Origin: Lachnospiraceae bacterium
GTDB lineage: Bacteria > Bacillota > Clostridia > Lachnospirales > Lachnospiraceae
DNA length: 64,000 nucleotides
Assembly: GCA_030540075.1 (NCBI GenBank)
Contig: JAUNWX010000010.1
Location: forward strand, 1-64,000
Direction of reading: 5' to 3'
In this document: positions 18,597-28,362 of the stretch, piece after piece
Layout: each line of letters starts with the position of its first letter
Numbering within the stretch: the first letter of the stretch is position 1
Made by a program: the position numbers and the translations under genes
Notes under the pieces: generated by a model
Told to the model about the DNA's origin: nothing
Database searches by the model: none
What the model saw: only the letters and a program-made list of their open reading frames with translations

Positions 18597-19461
18597 CTGC
18601 TTCACCCGATTCCTTACTCCTGTGCTCATCCTTCTTCTTCGACGGCATCAGCAACGCGATCAAGAACAGCACCGCGACGCCCATCACCGCAAACGGGATG
18701 TACTTCTGAATCTTCTCCTGTGTCGTGAGCTCTCGCTCGACGTGAACGACCGGAATGCTCTTCACTTCTTCCTCCGGCAGGTTCTCGATCCGGTGGCCCC
18801 TCACCAGAAGCCGGTGAGTATTGATACCATACGGCGTACACGTCATCAATGTAACATAATCCTGTCCATCTTCTACCTCCAGCGCCTCCAGCTCTGTCGG
18901 CAGCACCGTCAGAATCTGGTCCACCTGATACGTCATCTTCCGGTCCAGCACGGTGAGGATGAAAATGTCTCCCTCGCCCAGTTCCGGCAGATCCGTAAAC
19001 AGCTTCGCACTCGGCAGTCCCCGATGCGCACTCAGCACCACATGTGTGCCCTCGCCGCCGACCGGAAGACTGGATCCCTCCAGATGTCCCACCGCCTCGT
19101 TCAGCACCGCACCGGATGTGCCATGATAGAACGGCAGCTTCACGCTGATTTTCGGGATCTCCAGGTAACCCATCATCCCCGATCCATCCACGTTCAATGC
19201 TGTCTCATAGCCTTCCGTCCGGCAGTCTTCCGAAAACGGGTTAGGATTCTGCCTTAGTCTTTCGTTATACTCCTCTGCGACTTCGAAATACTGACTGAAG
19301 TCCTCAGGGGTAATCTCCTTCACCGCGTCATCATAGTTTACGACCACGCGCGATGCATGCTTCGCGTTCACGTACTCACTGACGTACGGATAAAGAACGA
19401 TACCTAATCCAGCCAGAAACAGCAGAATGATCAGTATAGTCGCGATAATTCGTTTTTTCAT
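18574..19461 (-). CDS. Class C (pilin-polymerising) sortase
   Basis: The product has 295 residues: N-terminal membrane segment (about 5-27), sortase core with catalytic His in VLSAHRGLPSAKLFTDL, catalytic Cys in YVTLMTCTPYGINTHRLLVRG-type context (here TLMTCTPYG, then Arg in HRLLVRG), and a second, C-terminal membrane helix with a basic tail, the class C layout. It links pilins through isopeptide bonds outside the membrane. It sits between backbone and minor pilin genes. A large stem-loop upstream may lower its expression relative to the pilin. Confidence 0.93.
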   Translation of the reverse strand: MKKRIIATILIILLFLAGLGIVLYPYVSEYVNAKHASRVVVNYDDAVKEITPEDFSQYFEVAEEYNERLRQNPNPFSEDCRTEGYETALNVDGSGMMGYLEIPKISVKLPFYHGTSGAVLNEAVGHLEGSSLPVGGEGTHVVLSAHRGLPSAKLFTDLPELGEGDIFILTVLDRKMTYQVDQILTVLPTELEALEVEDGQDYVTLMTCTPYGINTHRLLVRGHRIENLPEEEVKSIPVVHVERELTTQEKIQKYIPFAVMGVAVLFLIALLMPSKKKDEHRSKESGEADDENKTN

Positions 19462-19500
19462 TCAAACCTCCGGCTTTCAATTTCGGGAAATGTTTCACGT

Positions 19501-19548
19501 CCCGGAGAGTCCCAGGAACCGGGACCTGGTTCCTGAGCTACTCCCGGA
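19501..19548 (-). promoter_or_regulatory. Large intergenic stem-loop between backbone pilin and sortase
   Basis: Minus strand: an inner stem AGGAACC / GGTTCCT with 7-nt loop is enclosed by a bulged outer stem CCGGGAG / CTC-T-CCGG. No T-tract follows. A processing or partial attenuation site that sets the pilin:sortase ratio is a plausible inference. Confidence 0.5.
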
Positions 19549-19612
19549 TGTCAAGCACCCGGTATTATATATTTGAGAGATATGATCGTCATTCGATACT
19601 ACTTACACCTGA

Positions 19613-21088
19613 TTAAGCTCTCTTCTTGATGATGAGGGTAACCGCTGCACCAGCCATCACGATCAGGCCAACCACTGCGAAAGCTACCGTACCCATACCA
19701 CCGGTGGAAGGAAGGAGAAGGCCCTTCACGTTATTTACAGTAACCTTATCAGTTGACTCTGCTCTATCGTTAATAATCTGCACATTACCGCCATTTACCT
19801 TACCATGCTCATCTTTTGTTTCTGTTACAGTAATGGTAATTTCATGATCCAGTACATTATAACCGTTTGCGGTATCTGTCTCTACAAGATAATAGGTTCC
19901 AGCTCCAAGACCACAAACATTCAGCTCCGTGTCATCTACTGCAGTGATATTTGCTGTTGCATCTAATTCGGTAGAAACATGGTAATGTGTTCCATCCGTC
20001 ATAAACTTCATTGCATTTGCAGTTCTACCGGCCTTCAACTCGGTATAGTTATTTGCGTCATAGAGCTTAAAGGTAGCTGTTAAATTACTATCCTTCTCAC
20101 CACTTCCCTCGAAGGTCTTTGTCAGGCCAAAATCATACGTCATGACCGGAACATCTTTTTCAGTTGTCTTATACTCAGAATAAGTCAAAAACTCTTTGTT
20201 TACAAATCCATGATCAGCAACTGCAGTTTCCAGAAGCTTAGCGGAGTACTTGAAAACGAGCGTCTTTCCAACATACTCTTTCGGGGTAACGTCGATATGG
20301 AATGCACAGGTATCACCTAAATCAGTCGTAGTGACCACTGTATCAGCACCTAATTCGGAGTAGGTAAGGCCATTTAATGTATTAACCGCTGTAGTGGCAT
20401 CTACATCCTTCGTATCTGCTACATGTACCTTCACATCATCATTGAATCTAAGTTCAGCCGGAAGTTTATCATGTACTTTGATAGGCTTGCTGGTATCGAT
20501 GGTCTGCGGAACGACCACTGTAATATAATATGTTGCGCTCTCGCCAATGGTAAGAGATCCAGTCTCAACCTTCTTATCATCCTTCGGATAATCATTCTTT
20601 TCTGTAATATTGATGTCGGAGGTTGCAAGAATCAGATTCGTTCCAAGTGTAGATGTGATCAGATAGTATCCATCATCGACAGGAGTTTTTGTCTGATCTG
20701 CAGTAAGAGTGGTAAATGTTGCATCTTCAGGCATATTGTCATTAAAGTACTTCGCCATTGCCTTCGCGGTTGTTTCGTCGTCAGCTGCCTTCAATGTTAC
20801 AACATATTTTGTGCCATCTGCAGATAGTTTACAATCAAGCCATGTCTGGCCAGAGGCTGTTAAAACGCTTTCCCACTCACTTCCTTTAGCAAAGGTATAC
20901 GCAAAAGCATTCGCATCTTTGTCCTTGACAACATCCAGAATCTTGTACGCCTTATACGTCTGGGCTGCCGTTCCATCATAAGTATCATCATGATTAATCG
21001 TAATACTTGCTGCCATCGTTGTGAACGACATCGCGCCAACCAGTGCACTGGCTGTTAAAACTGCAAATAATTTTCTGAACTTTTTCAT
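19613..21088 (-). CDS. Major (backbone) pilin, isopeptide-forming, LPSTGG
   Basis: The product has 491 residues: signal peptide ending TTMAA, an N-terminal domain, YPKDDKK (about 165-175, resembling the YPKN pilin motif whose Lys is the polymerisation nucleophile), a fimbrial isopeptide domain (about 175-315), a SpaA-like domain with E-box YYLVETDTANGYN (about 420), and LPSTGG, membrane helix, KKRA. The ATG at 21088 with GGGAG is used; an upstream in-frame ATG adds ten residues. Its place after the tip adhesin and before the sortase is the standard order for SpaA-type pili. Confidence 0.92.
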   Translation of the reverse strand: MKKFRKLFAVLTASALVGAMSFTTMAASITINHDDTYDGTAAQTYKAYKILDVVKDKDANAFAYTFAKGSEWESVLTASGQTWLDCKLSADGTKYVVTLKAADDETTAKAMAKYFNDNMPEDATFTTLTADQTKTPVDDGYYLITSTLGTNLILATSDINITEKNDYPKDDKKVETGSLTIGESATYYITVVVPQTIDTSKPIKVHDKLPAELRFNDDVKVHVADTKDVDATTAVNTLNGLTYSELGADTVVTTTDLGDTCAFHIDVTPKEYVGKTLVFKYSAKLLETAVADHGFVNKEFLTYSEYKTTEKDVPVMTYDFGLTKTFEGSGEKDSNLTATFKLYDANNYTELKAGRTANAMKFMTDGTHYHVSTELDATANITAVDDTELNVCGLGAGTYYLVETDTANGYNVLDHEITITVTETKDEHGKVNGGNVQIINDRAESTDKVTVNNVKGLLLPSTGGMGTVAFAVVGLIVMAGAAVTLIIKKRA

Positions 21089-21169
21089 TATCTCTCCCTT
21101 TCTGTCCTCTTTAGACATGGTGTGGTGTTCGTTCTTCTGTTTAAACCACAGATGGTTTTCTTTCTTTTG

Positions 21170-21205
21170 ATTCTCTCCTCCAGTCTCTGCCGGAGGAGAG
21201 ATAAA
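21170..21205 (-). promoter_or_regulatory. Stem-loop between tip adhesin and backbone pilin genes
   Basis: TCTCTCCTCC / GGAGGAGAGA, a 10-bp stem with a 10-nt loop. No T-tract, so more likely an mRNA processing or stabilising structure than a full terminator. Confidence 0.5.
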
Positions 21206-21263
21206 TTCATGTTACTTCACGTTCTTCCTGGCGCATCCGTTCTCCAGTGTAGAGGTTTCAATG

Positions 21264-24200
21264 TTAATTCAAACCTCCTTTCTCCCTGCGTTTCACGAGG
21301 ATGAGATATCCTAAAGCGATCAGCATGAGTGCCATACCGCTCATCGTCGTCATCAGTGTGCCCATGCCGCCGGTCTCCGGAAGCTCGATGCCCGCCGTGT
21401 TGTAAATGGTGACAGTCTTGGCAGTCGAATCAAATGTAACAACACTTGATGTAATCTCTGGCTGCTTCAACAGTCCATTTTCAATGACGAAAGTAATCGG
21501 ATCTGTCAGAAGATTGTATCCAGCCGGAGCTGTCATCTCTCGGATCTGGTACTCACCATCCGGAAGATGTGTTAAAGTCTTTCCAGCCTGAGGAATCGTA
21601 AACTGTCCGTCCGACGCCACGCCTGTCGTTTCATCGGTAAACAGCTCGTATTTACCATCTGCTGCCTTCTTCGAAAGTTCAAAAACTGCACCTGTAAGGA
21701 AAATATCTCCTTCTGCAGCCTTCTTATAGAAGGTAATCTGCATAGCAGCGTTTTCAATCTTCTTTTCACTGATCACTGTACCATCCGCCTTCGAAATGCT
21801 GGTCGTTACCTCAGTAGCGTTCACCGTGATATTTATTGTGTAGATCGTGCTGTTATCAAGAACGTATCCACTCGGTGCCTGGATTTCCTTCATATAGTAC
21901 GTAGCGCCATGTACCGTATCGTACGGAAGCTCTGTGAAGGTAACCTTTCCATCCCCATCCGATGTTGCAATCACTGGTGCACTATTCTTCTGGTAAGCTG
22001 TCGTCGCATCTTTATCGGTATACAGTGCAAATACAGCACCAGCCAGTCCTGTATTTTTATTTGTTGCATCCACCTTCGTGAATTTCACATCTACTGATGG
22101 CGAATGGTATTCATTTACGAAGGTCACTCTGTTGTCGTGATAGTTATATGTTCCACCCTCCTGTGTCTGTAATGAGATTTCTCCAGATTCCGTGCCGGTC
22201 GTCCACGTGGTTTCTGCTGTTACGGTGCCAATCGCAGAGCCTGTACCGGTGTACGGTGTCGTGCTGCTTCCACCGTCTGTTTCTGAAGTAATATTCTCGA
22301 TTACCTTATAGGTCTTTGTAGGATCCAGATCCTCGAATGTATAGTACTTTGAACCAGCTATTCCTTCGAACGAAGAGTACTTAATATCCTTATAAAGAAT
22401 CTCATACTCCGTCTCGTTCTCTCCCTTCTGCAGGAGCGTGAAGGTCGCATTCTTAAACTTATCTGCATCCGGTGCATTATCTGCATACTGGTCATTGTCA
22501 TTGACCTTAAACTTCTTCATGATGGTCAGCGACTTTGGATTCTTCTGCGCATCATTCGTTACTTTTACATCTACGTAACCTGCTGATGGAACTTTAACCT
22601 CGCCTTCGATTTCTACATTATTCGAGTTATATGCCTTACACTCAACTCTATAGATTCTGCCAGGTTCTGGCTCCGTCACCTCGATCTTCGTGCCTTCCGC
22701 TATTCCGGCAAAGTTCGCTGTATCTGTTCCGTGAATCGTGAATTTACCAGTTTCATCTGTGTGATAGGTCTTTGAACCCGTGCTGGTCAGTGTGTACTCC
22801 TGATTTGCTGCGTACGCAAAATCTGATGCATTTTTCGACTGCATTCGAAGCTGTAATGTGTAGCTTTCCTTCGCTGCCTGTGTAGCATCCAGGCCTTCCA
22901 CTAATTTCTGAATGTTTACACTGCCATCCGGAATCGGAGGGATGTTTACCTTGATCTTCAGGTTCGAGGCACCTGCACCGCGCTCCATATAGAAGAACTG
23001 GATCTTATGCTTGGAACCATCTGCAAATGTTGTAAAATCTTTATTCCATGTGCTTCTTCCAGTCTGACTTGCTGCAACATATTGCTGATAAATGGATGTA
23101 GTATTCCAATTAACTGCATTGCCTGTTGTCTGGTTCGTGTATCCAACCACGCCAGTTGCGAAATTGATGTATCCGCTCTGAGCATCATGGATACCACCGA
23201 GATCCAGCACGAGAACGCCATCGATGTATATCACCATGTCGTCATCACCGGTGAATTCAAAAATCATATCCTCACCGTTTACCTTGCCGTTCACCGGCTG
23301 GTAGAACTCTGCCACGCCATACATGCCGAAATAAAAATCGTTATCTTGCACTGTCACATATTTATGATAATAGTCGCTCCATTCCTGCTTCGTCTCATTA
23401 AAGCCATACAGAGCTTCGTGATATCGCGGATCTGTAGTTGCAAGTGCGGTACCCTGATCATCATACAGGTTTCTGTTGATTGGATCACCGCTTGTCTTAA
23501 GCGTATTATACGGCATGAAGTTTCCACGCTGATAATAATACTCACTACTGCCAGCAGGTGATCCTAACTGGTTATATACTGTGAAATCATCGTCGTTATC
23601 ATTTTTTAGTGTTGCAAAGTTTTCTGCACTGTTATAGTAGAAATATCCGGTCTCATCATATACGGACTGTAAGAACAGATGATTAACTTCCGCCTCTTCG
23701 GTTGCCGGGAACCAATCACTGATAGATTTACCTTCATGAGTCGTCAAGTTCGTCAATGTTGGATAAACTCCACTTGTAACTCTGGAATATAACCCTAATT
23801 TTGTTGAACCATCTCCATATGCTCCACCTCCGATTTGTGCCGGGCCGTCATAGTTCTTCATGTAAAGGTGGAAACCCTTTGCTTTATTATCAACCGTTTC
23901 CACAGTAGTAAGCTGGATAGCATTTGTGTAAACCACATAAATTATATCGTCATTTGCGATGAGTCTTTCCTGCTTTTCACTTCCCTCCGTCGCTGGCGTG
24001 AACGTATACTGCCACTTCTTCTCTCCAGAAGTCTTCTCTCCAGAAGTATCTGTGATAACCTTCAGTTTATTATCGATAGGATTTATAAGATCGCTTCCAT
24101 GACGCAACTCAACATGATCAAATGTATAATTCTGCTTCTCCCACCATTCATTCCAACGATTAGATTTTTTCACATAATCTGCTGCATATTTGCTGAGGTC

Positions 24201-26507
24201 CAGCTCACTGGTTTTGTCTGCACTAATTGTAGAGAGATTAATGATTGCATTCGTACCTATCTCGCTATGATTTGCATCAACAAATATAACCTTTGCACTC
24301 TCATTATTCGTTCCAAATGTAATGGTGAAGCTTGAGAAGCTGTTTACGGTGAAGGTACTTTCGACAGCGACGGCTTCTTCCGGGAGAACCTTCTTCGATT
24401 CTGTCGCGGTTTCTGCGATGGCTGCGGTTTCTTCGGCTGCGTTCTCCGCGTCTACGGTCTGGAGCTCGGTGACCTTACCGTCTCCGTCGACCGGCTTGAT
24501 CGTTCCGTGGTCGGAGGTTGCGTCCTCGCGATATTCTGCGACGGTGTCGACATTGACCGCGTCCGTGCTCTTCTCGTCGAGGTGGCGGATCGCCATGGTA
24601 CTGATGTCCGCATCCTCCGGGAGGGCTTCCTTATAGACCTTGATTCTTACCTTAACTGCGCTGGAAGGCTCGACTTCCTCGCCGGCTGCGTTTACGAAAC
24701 GGATATCCAAGGACTGTGAGTTCTCATAGACGCCATCGGCCTTGAGGGCTTCGACCTGCTTCTCGTTGAGGGTATCCTCGTTCACTGCCAGGCTGCCATC
24801 CTCGGTTTCTTCCGGCTTCGCGAGTTCCTTGAGCTCGAGCTTGACGCTCTCGGTAAATGCGTTATCCTCTGCAAATACATTGACTTCGTAACGATCGGTG
24901 ATCTCTGCGGACCAGAAGGACTTCGAGAGGTCGTCGAGGGTGTACTGGAGGACACGTGCGCTGGCTACGGAGCTGTCTACGAGGTCGGCGGCTCTGGTCT
25001 CTCTCAGGAGGGCCTTCCGATCATTCTCGAGCGCGATGTCCATGTCGGTCTTCACGGCTGCGGTGGTTTCGATCTCTGCCGCCGTGGTTTCCTCGGTCTT
25101 CGGTGCTTCGATCTCACTTCCGGTTGCCAGGTTCTCTTCTGGTGCCGGGGTTTCTTCTACGTTTTCTTCTGCCGGCGTTTCCTCTGACTTCGGCGCTTCG
25201 TCTGCATTTTCTGCCTTCGGAGCTTCGTCTGCCTTTGGGGCTTCTACGACGGCCTCGTCACTCTCTGCCGCTTCTGCGCGGATGACGCCGAGTCTGCGCT
25301 CGATCTTCATCATCGTCGCATTCGCATTCTCTGCGATGGTCTCGATAACTTCCTTGACGGTGTCAACGAAACCTGTATTTTCTGCTGCCGCTGCGGTCTT
25401 CTCTGCCGCCGGCTGCTCTGTGTTTTCTGTGGATGTCTGTCCTTCCGCCGGGAGCCCGGTCTCAGCATTGGCCTCGGCCTCTGTCGGCTGTGCGGCTGCT
25501 GCGCTGGTCTCCGCTGCTGCGGAAGTCTCGATTTCGCCACTCTCGGCTGTCGCACCGGTCTCCGGAAGGATCACGGTGGACTCACCTGCGTTACCGCTCG
25601 CCTCTGTACTCGGCTCGATTGCGGTCTCGGTGGACGGCTCGGTTGCAGCTTCACTGGACGGCTCGGTTACGGCTGCGTCGGTCTCCGCTGCTGCGGAGGT
25701 TTCCGGTGCCGGGGTCTCGAGGGTCTCGTCGATGCCGCTCACATCGAGGGTGCTCATCACGCCCTTGATGACGCTCTCGGCCTTTGCGACCTTGATGCCC
25801 TTCTCGAGGGACTTGCCGTTCAGCTCGAGGTTGAAGGTACGTCCGGCATCTGCGTGATTTATAAATAAGAAGGTAACTTTCTCATCACCGCTCAGCTCGT
25901 AGGTGGTCGGATCGGCGTCTGCGATCTCCTTCTCGCTCGCGTTCATCAGCTGATTCGAAAACTGATTGTAGAAGCCTGCGAAGAGGGAATCCGGCTGATA
26001 GAGCAGGATTTCCTTGCCCTCGTCCTTCGACGGATCGAAGAACTCGACCTTCGTGCTTGAGCGCTCGATCTCACTCGCGGTCGCCGGCACGAGATTGCCA
26101 GCAGCCTCGGCCTGCTTCTGATCCATCTGGATCAGGGCGACGATCTCGACTCCTGCATCCTCGAGAGCCTGCAGCTCTCCATCCGAGAAAAGCTCCAGCT
26201 CGTAGAGCGGATTCGAACCGTCGGTCAGGGCGCGGTACGCCGCCTGGGTCTTCGCATCCTTGCTGACTGCGATATACGTATCGTCGTAAACATTGGCCTC
26301 CGCAAGCGCAGCGCGTGCCGCCTCCATCAGGCTGCCGCCGTTCAGGTTGAGGGTGACCTTCTTTCCGTCGACCTTCACCCCGCCGACCTCGACGCGGTTA
26401 TCTGCAAAAGCGATTCCCTGTACGTTTGACAGGCACATGCTGACTGTAAGTAAGCCAACAAGACCTCTCTTGGCTAAGTCTTTCATTCTTCTTGTCTGTC
26501 TTTTCAT
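21264..26507 (-). CDS. Pilus tip adhesin, 1747 residues, fibro-slime and SpaA domains, LPETGG
   Basis: Order: signal peptide (1-35, KR...IAFA); a domain to about 250; a Glu/Ala/Thr-rich, repetitive, low-complexity stretch (about 255-520); a region to about 820; a fibro-slime-type carbohydrate-binding/PA14-like domain (about 1000-1180, with DFYFGMYGVAEFYQ and FEFTGDDDMVIYIDGVLVLD); two to three FctA/SpaA-like isopeptide domains (about 1190-1690, E-boxes such as GATYYMKEIQAPSGY and GEYQIREMTAPAGYN); LPETGG, membrane helix, KRREKGG. GGAGG lies six bases before the ATG. The first gene of the pilus operon is usually the tip adhesin; the ligand is unknown. Confidence 0.9.
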   Translation of the reverse strand: MKRQTRRMKDLAKRGLVGLLTVSMCLSNVQGIAFADNRVEVGGVKVDGKKVTLNLNGGSLMEAARAALAEANVYDDTYIAVSKDAKTQAAYRALTDGSNPLYELELFSDGELQALEDAGVEIVALIQMDQKQAEAAGNLVPATASEIERSSTKVEFFDPSKDEGKEILLYQPDSLFAGFYNQFSNQLMNASEKEIADADPTTYELSGDEKVTFLFINHADAGRTFNLELNGKSLEKGIKVAKAESVIKGVMSTLDVSGIDETLETPAPETSAAAETDAAVTEPSSEAATEPSTETAIEPSTEASGNAGESTVILPETGATAESGEIETSAAAETSAAAAQPTEAEANAETGLPAEGQTSTENTEQPAAEKTAAAAENTGFVDTVKEVIETIAENANATMMKIERRLGVIRAEAAESDEAVVEAPKADEAPKAENADEAPKSEETPAEENVEETPAPEENLATGSEIEAPKTEETTAAEIETTAAVKTDMDIALENDRKALLRETRAADLVDSSVASARVLQYTLDDLSKSFWSAEITDRYEVNVFAEDNAFTESVKLELKELAKPEETEDGSLAVNEDTLNEKQVEALKADGVYENSQSLDIRFVNAAGEEVEPSSAVKVRIKVYKEALPEDADISTMAIRHLDEKSTDAVNVDTVAEYREDATSDHGTIKPVDGDGKVTELQTVDAENAAEETAAIAETATESKKVLPEEAVAVESTFTVNSFSSFTITFGTNNESAKVIFVDANHSEIGTNAIINLSTISADKTSELDLSKYAADYVKKSNRWNEWWEKQNYTFDHVELRHGSDLINPIDNKLKVITDTSGEKTSGEKKWQYTFTPATEGSEKQERLIANDDIIYVVYTNAIQLTTVETVDNKAKGFHLYMKNYDGPAQIGGGAYGDGSTKLGLYSRVTSGVYPTLTNLTTHEGKSISDWFPATEEAEVNHLFLQSVYDETGYFYYNSAENFATLKNDNDDDFTVYNQLGSPAGSSEYYYQRGNFMPYNTLKTSGDPINRNLYDDQGTALATTDPRYHEALYGFNETKQEWSDYYHKYVTVQDNDFYFGMYGVAEFYQPVNGKVNGEDMIFEFTGDDDMVIYIDGVLVLDLGGIHDAQSGYINFATGVVGYTNQTTGNAVNWNTTSIYQQYVAASQTGRSTWNKDFTTFADGSKHKIQFFYMERGAGASNLKIKVNIPPIPDGSVNIQKLVEGLDATQAAKESYTLQLRMQSKNASDFAYAANQEYTLTSTGSKTYHTDETGKFTIHGTDTANFAGIAEGTKIEVTEPEPGRIYRVECKAYNSNNVEIEGEVKVPSAGYVDVKVTNDAQKNPKSLTIMKKFKVNDNDQYADNAPDADKFKNATFTLLQKGENETEYEILYKDIKYSSFEGIAGSKYYTFEDLDPTKTYKVIENITSETDGGSSTTPYTGTGSAIGTVTAETTWTTGTESGEISLQTQEGGTYNYHDNRVTFVNEYHSPSVDVKFTKVDATNKNTGLAGAVFALYTDKDATTAYQKNSAPVIATSDGDGKVTFTELPYDTVHGATYYMKEIQAPSGYVLDNSTIYTINITVNATEVTTSISKADGTVISEKKIENAAMQITFYKKAAEGDIFLTGAVFELSKKAADGKYELFTDETTGVASDGQFTIPQAGKTLTHLPDGEYQIREMTAPAGYNLLTDPITFVIENGLLKQPEITSSVVTFDSTAKTVTIYNTAGIELPETGGMGTLMTTMSGMALMLIALGYLILVKRREKGGLN

Positions 26508-26659
26508 TGCTTCCTCCGAACCACGCGCGTTGCGTTATGCTTCTAAACTGTATCCAGCAACATTTATCTGAACTACCAACGTCCTGGTGACGTCCTCATG
26601 CTTATATTCAGGCGTCGTCGTTTCAGGCTCGATGTAAGTATCTCGTTGGCGATGATTGT

Positions 26660-26714
26660 ATTTTATAACAAAAGACAGGCCTTCGTGAGAATCACGACAC
26701 AAGATGCAAAAATC
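26660..26714 (-). promoter_or_regulatory. Pilus operon promoter with 19-bp upstream box shared with the giant surface gene
   Basis: On the minus strand GATTTTTGCATCTTGTGTC (26714-26696) is followed after 21 bp by CTTTTGTTATAAAATA, with -10 TAAAAT at 26665-26660 and a poor -35. The same arrangement, one base different in the box, lies before the 2842-residue gene. A weak -35 with a conserved box ending near -42 suggests an activator-dependent promoter. Confidence 0.6.
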
Positions 26715-26744
26715 CGAAATTTGGTTATAGCTGGCGTGTCCAGC

Positions 26745-26790
26745 CATAAAAAAATCCCGGCACGGTGTTTGACCATGCTGGGATTTTAAT
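26745..26790. terminator. Bidirectional terminator upstream of the pilus operon
   Basis: AAAATCCCGGCACGG / CCATGCTGGGATTTT, one mismatch, 7-nt loop. AAAAAAA and TTTT flank it. The remaining 26791-26893 shows nothing recognisable. Confidence 0.8.
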
Positions 26791-26893
26791 AATATGAGGG
26801 TGAACGGAGGGGAGGGATGGAGGTCAGGGAGCAGCGTTCCTTCCAGTATCGGTCCGTCAGGAAATTTCTTAAGGTGATGAAGCGAAGCGGATT

Positions 26894-28195
26894 TTAAACA
26901 ATCTGCTCATCCAGCAGGAAATCCAAGATGCCGATGTTCAAGATGCCCTGCTCATCGTACCAGCGTTTCCGTATATCATGGCGAACGATGATCTTCGGAA
27001 AGAAGTCACCGGTTAAGCCGAATGGTTTATTCTCGGTGATGATCTTTTCTTCGGTTTCCAGCGCGTACGCAGACTGAATGTAGGTTTTCCTGCTCCCGCG
27101 CGTAGCGATGAAGTCGATCTCACGCGCCACCTTCGATGGCTGTCCTGTGCTGTTTGCTTCGTTACTGTAGACGACGCCGATGTCGACCTCACATCCACGG
27201 ATGCGAAGCTCATTGTAGATGATGTTTTCCATGATATGCGTCATCTCCTGCTGTCGGAAACCGATTCGTGCGTTACGAAGACCGATATCGACGCAATAAT
27301 ACTTGTTCGGGTAGTTAAAATAATTTCGCCCCTTCACATCGTAGCGATGGCACTCCTCAAACAGGTAAGCGTCTGATAAATGCCCGATATAGCTGGTCAC
27401 GGTGTTCTCAGACACGGTGCTTTCACCTGATAGCTGACGTCGGGAGTTCAGCGACTTCGCGATATTTGTCGGATTCGTAAGTGAGCCGATCGAAGAGCAG
27501 AGCATGTCCAGCGTCGCAGATAGAACGTCCTCACGTTTGATTTTTTTTCGTTCGATGATGTCCTTCAGATAAACCTCCGAGAAGAGAGACTTCAGATAGT
27601 TCATCTTCGCTGTTTCGTTCGGTCTCGAGAGAATCAGCGGCATGCCACCATAAAAAGCATAGTTGTCAAACGCATCCGACTTATCCCCGCCTACAGCAGC
27701 ATAGTATTCGGAAAAGCTCAGTGGATGAACGCGGATTTCATCACTGCGTCCACGAAATTCCGTAAGGATGTCGCTGGATAACATTTTAGAATTGCTGCCC
27801 GTGACATAGATATCCAGATTTGGCAGAGATTTTAAATCATTCAGCGCATCATAGAACGTAATTTTCCGGCCGGATGGATTATATGGATTCGGAACCTCGT
27901 CGGACATCTGAATCTCATCCACGAAAAGATAGTACTGCGAGGCCTGTCCCTCGACCTTTTCTCTCACTGCTCTGGCCAGCTCCAGTGGATTTCGGAAGCG
28001 AATATCACGTGCCAGATCCAGCTCGTACGACAGGATGTGCTCTTCCGGCGTCCCCTCCGAAAGCAGATAATTTCGAAATAAGATTCGAAGCAGATAGGAT
28101 TTACCGCATCGCCGAATACCCGTGATGACTTTAATCTGCCCATCCCACATATAAGAAATGATCTGATTTAAATATATATCTCGTTTGATCTCCAT
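26894..28195 (-). CDS. AAA-family ATPase with DUF4143 domain (second paralog)
   Basis: The 433-residue product has Walker A in ITGIRRCGKSYLL, Walker B in YYLFVDEIQ, sensor-like DIYVTGSNSKML, and a C-terminal DUF4143 region with AREIDFIATRGSRKTYIQSA. It shares architecture with the protein at 15847-17157 but is only distantly similar in sequence. Start ATG 28195 (MEIKRDIYLNQIISY). It stands alone with a terminator upstream. Fragments reading EIRRYIYLNQIISYSSFF at 30180-30240 on the plus strand resemble its first residues and may be a remnant of a third copy. Confidence 0.88.
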   Translation of the reverse strand: MEIKRDIYLNQIISYMWDGQIKVITGIRRCGKSYLLRILFRNYLLSEGTPEEHILSYELDLARDIRFRNPLELARAVREKVEGQASQYYLFVDEIQMSDEVPNPYNPSGRKITFYDALNDLKSLPNLDIYVTGSNSKMLSSDILTEFRGRSDEIRVHPLSFSEYYAAVGGDKSDAFDNYAFYGGMPLILSRPNETAKMNYLKSLFSEVYLKDIIERKKIKREDVLSATLDMLCSSIGSLTNPTNIAKSLNSRRQLSGESTVSENTVTSYIGHLSDAYLFEECHRYDVKGRNYFNYPNKYYCVDIGLRNARIGFRQQEMTHIMENIIYNELRIRGCEVDIGVVYSNEANSTGQPSKVAREIDFIATRGSRKTYIQSAYALETEEKIITENKPFGLTGDFFPKIIVRHDIRKRWYDEQGILNIGILDFLLDEQIV

Positions 28196-28290
28196 TTCGT
28201 CATCCTCCGTTGAGAACTTAGGACATTATCAGCAGAACTTCTCAATAGATATTATGCCTTATAATGTGGAACGAATCAAGCGACGACGGA

Positions 28291-28319
28291 AAAAAGAGAT
28301 GCCCATTAAAGGCATCTCT
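28291..28319. terminator. Terminator between hipT and the AAA ATPase gene
   Basis: AGAGATGCC / GGCATCTCT (28295-28303, 28311-28319), 7-nt loop, with a T5 run on the minus strand. Confidence 0.8.
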
Positions 28320-28362
28320 AAATCTTTGTTCAATGAAATTTAATTCCTCTCTAAATATAACC

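Noticed and set aside
24898..25857. Long plus-strand frame opposite the tip adhesin, Ser/Ala/Val rich
   Set aside because: It is antisense to the low-complexity Glu/Ala/Thr region of the adhesin; the composition is a mirror of that strand and there is no ribosome binding site.
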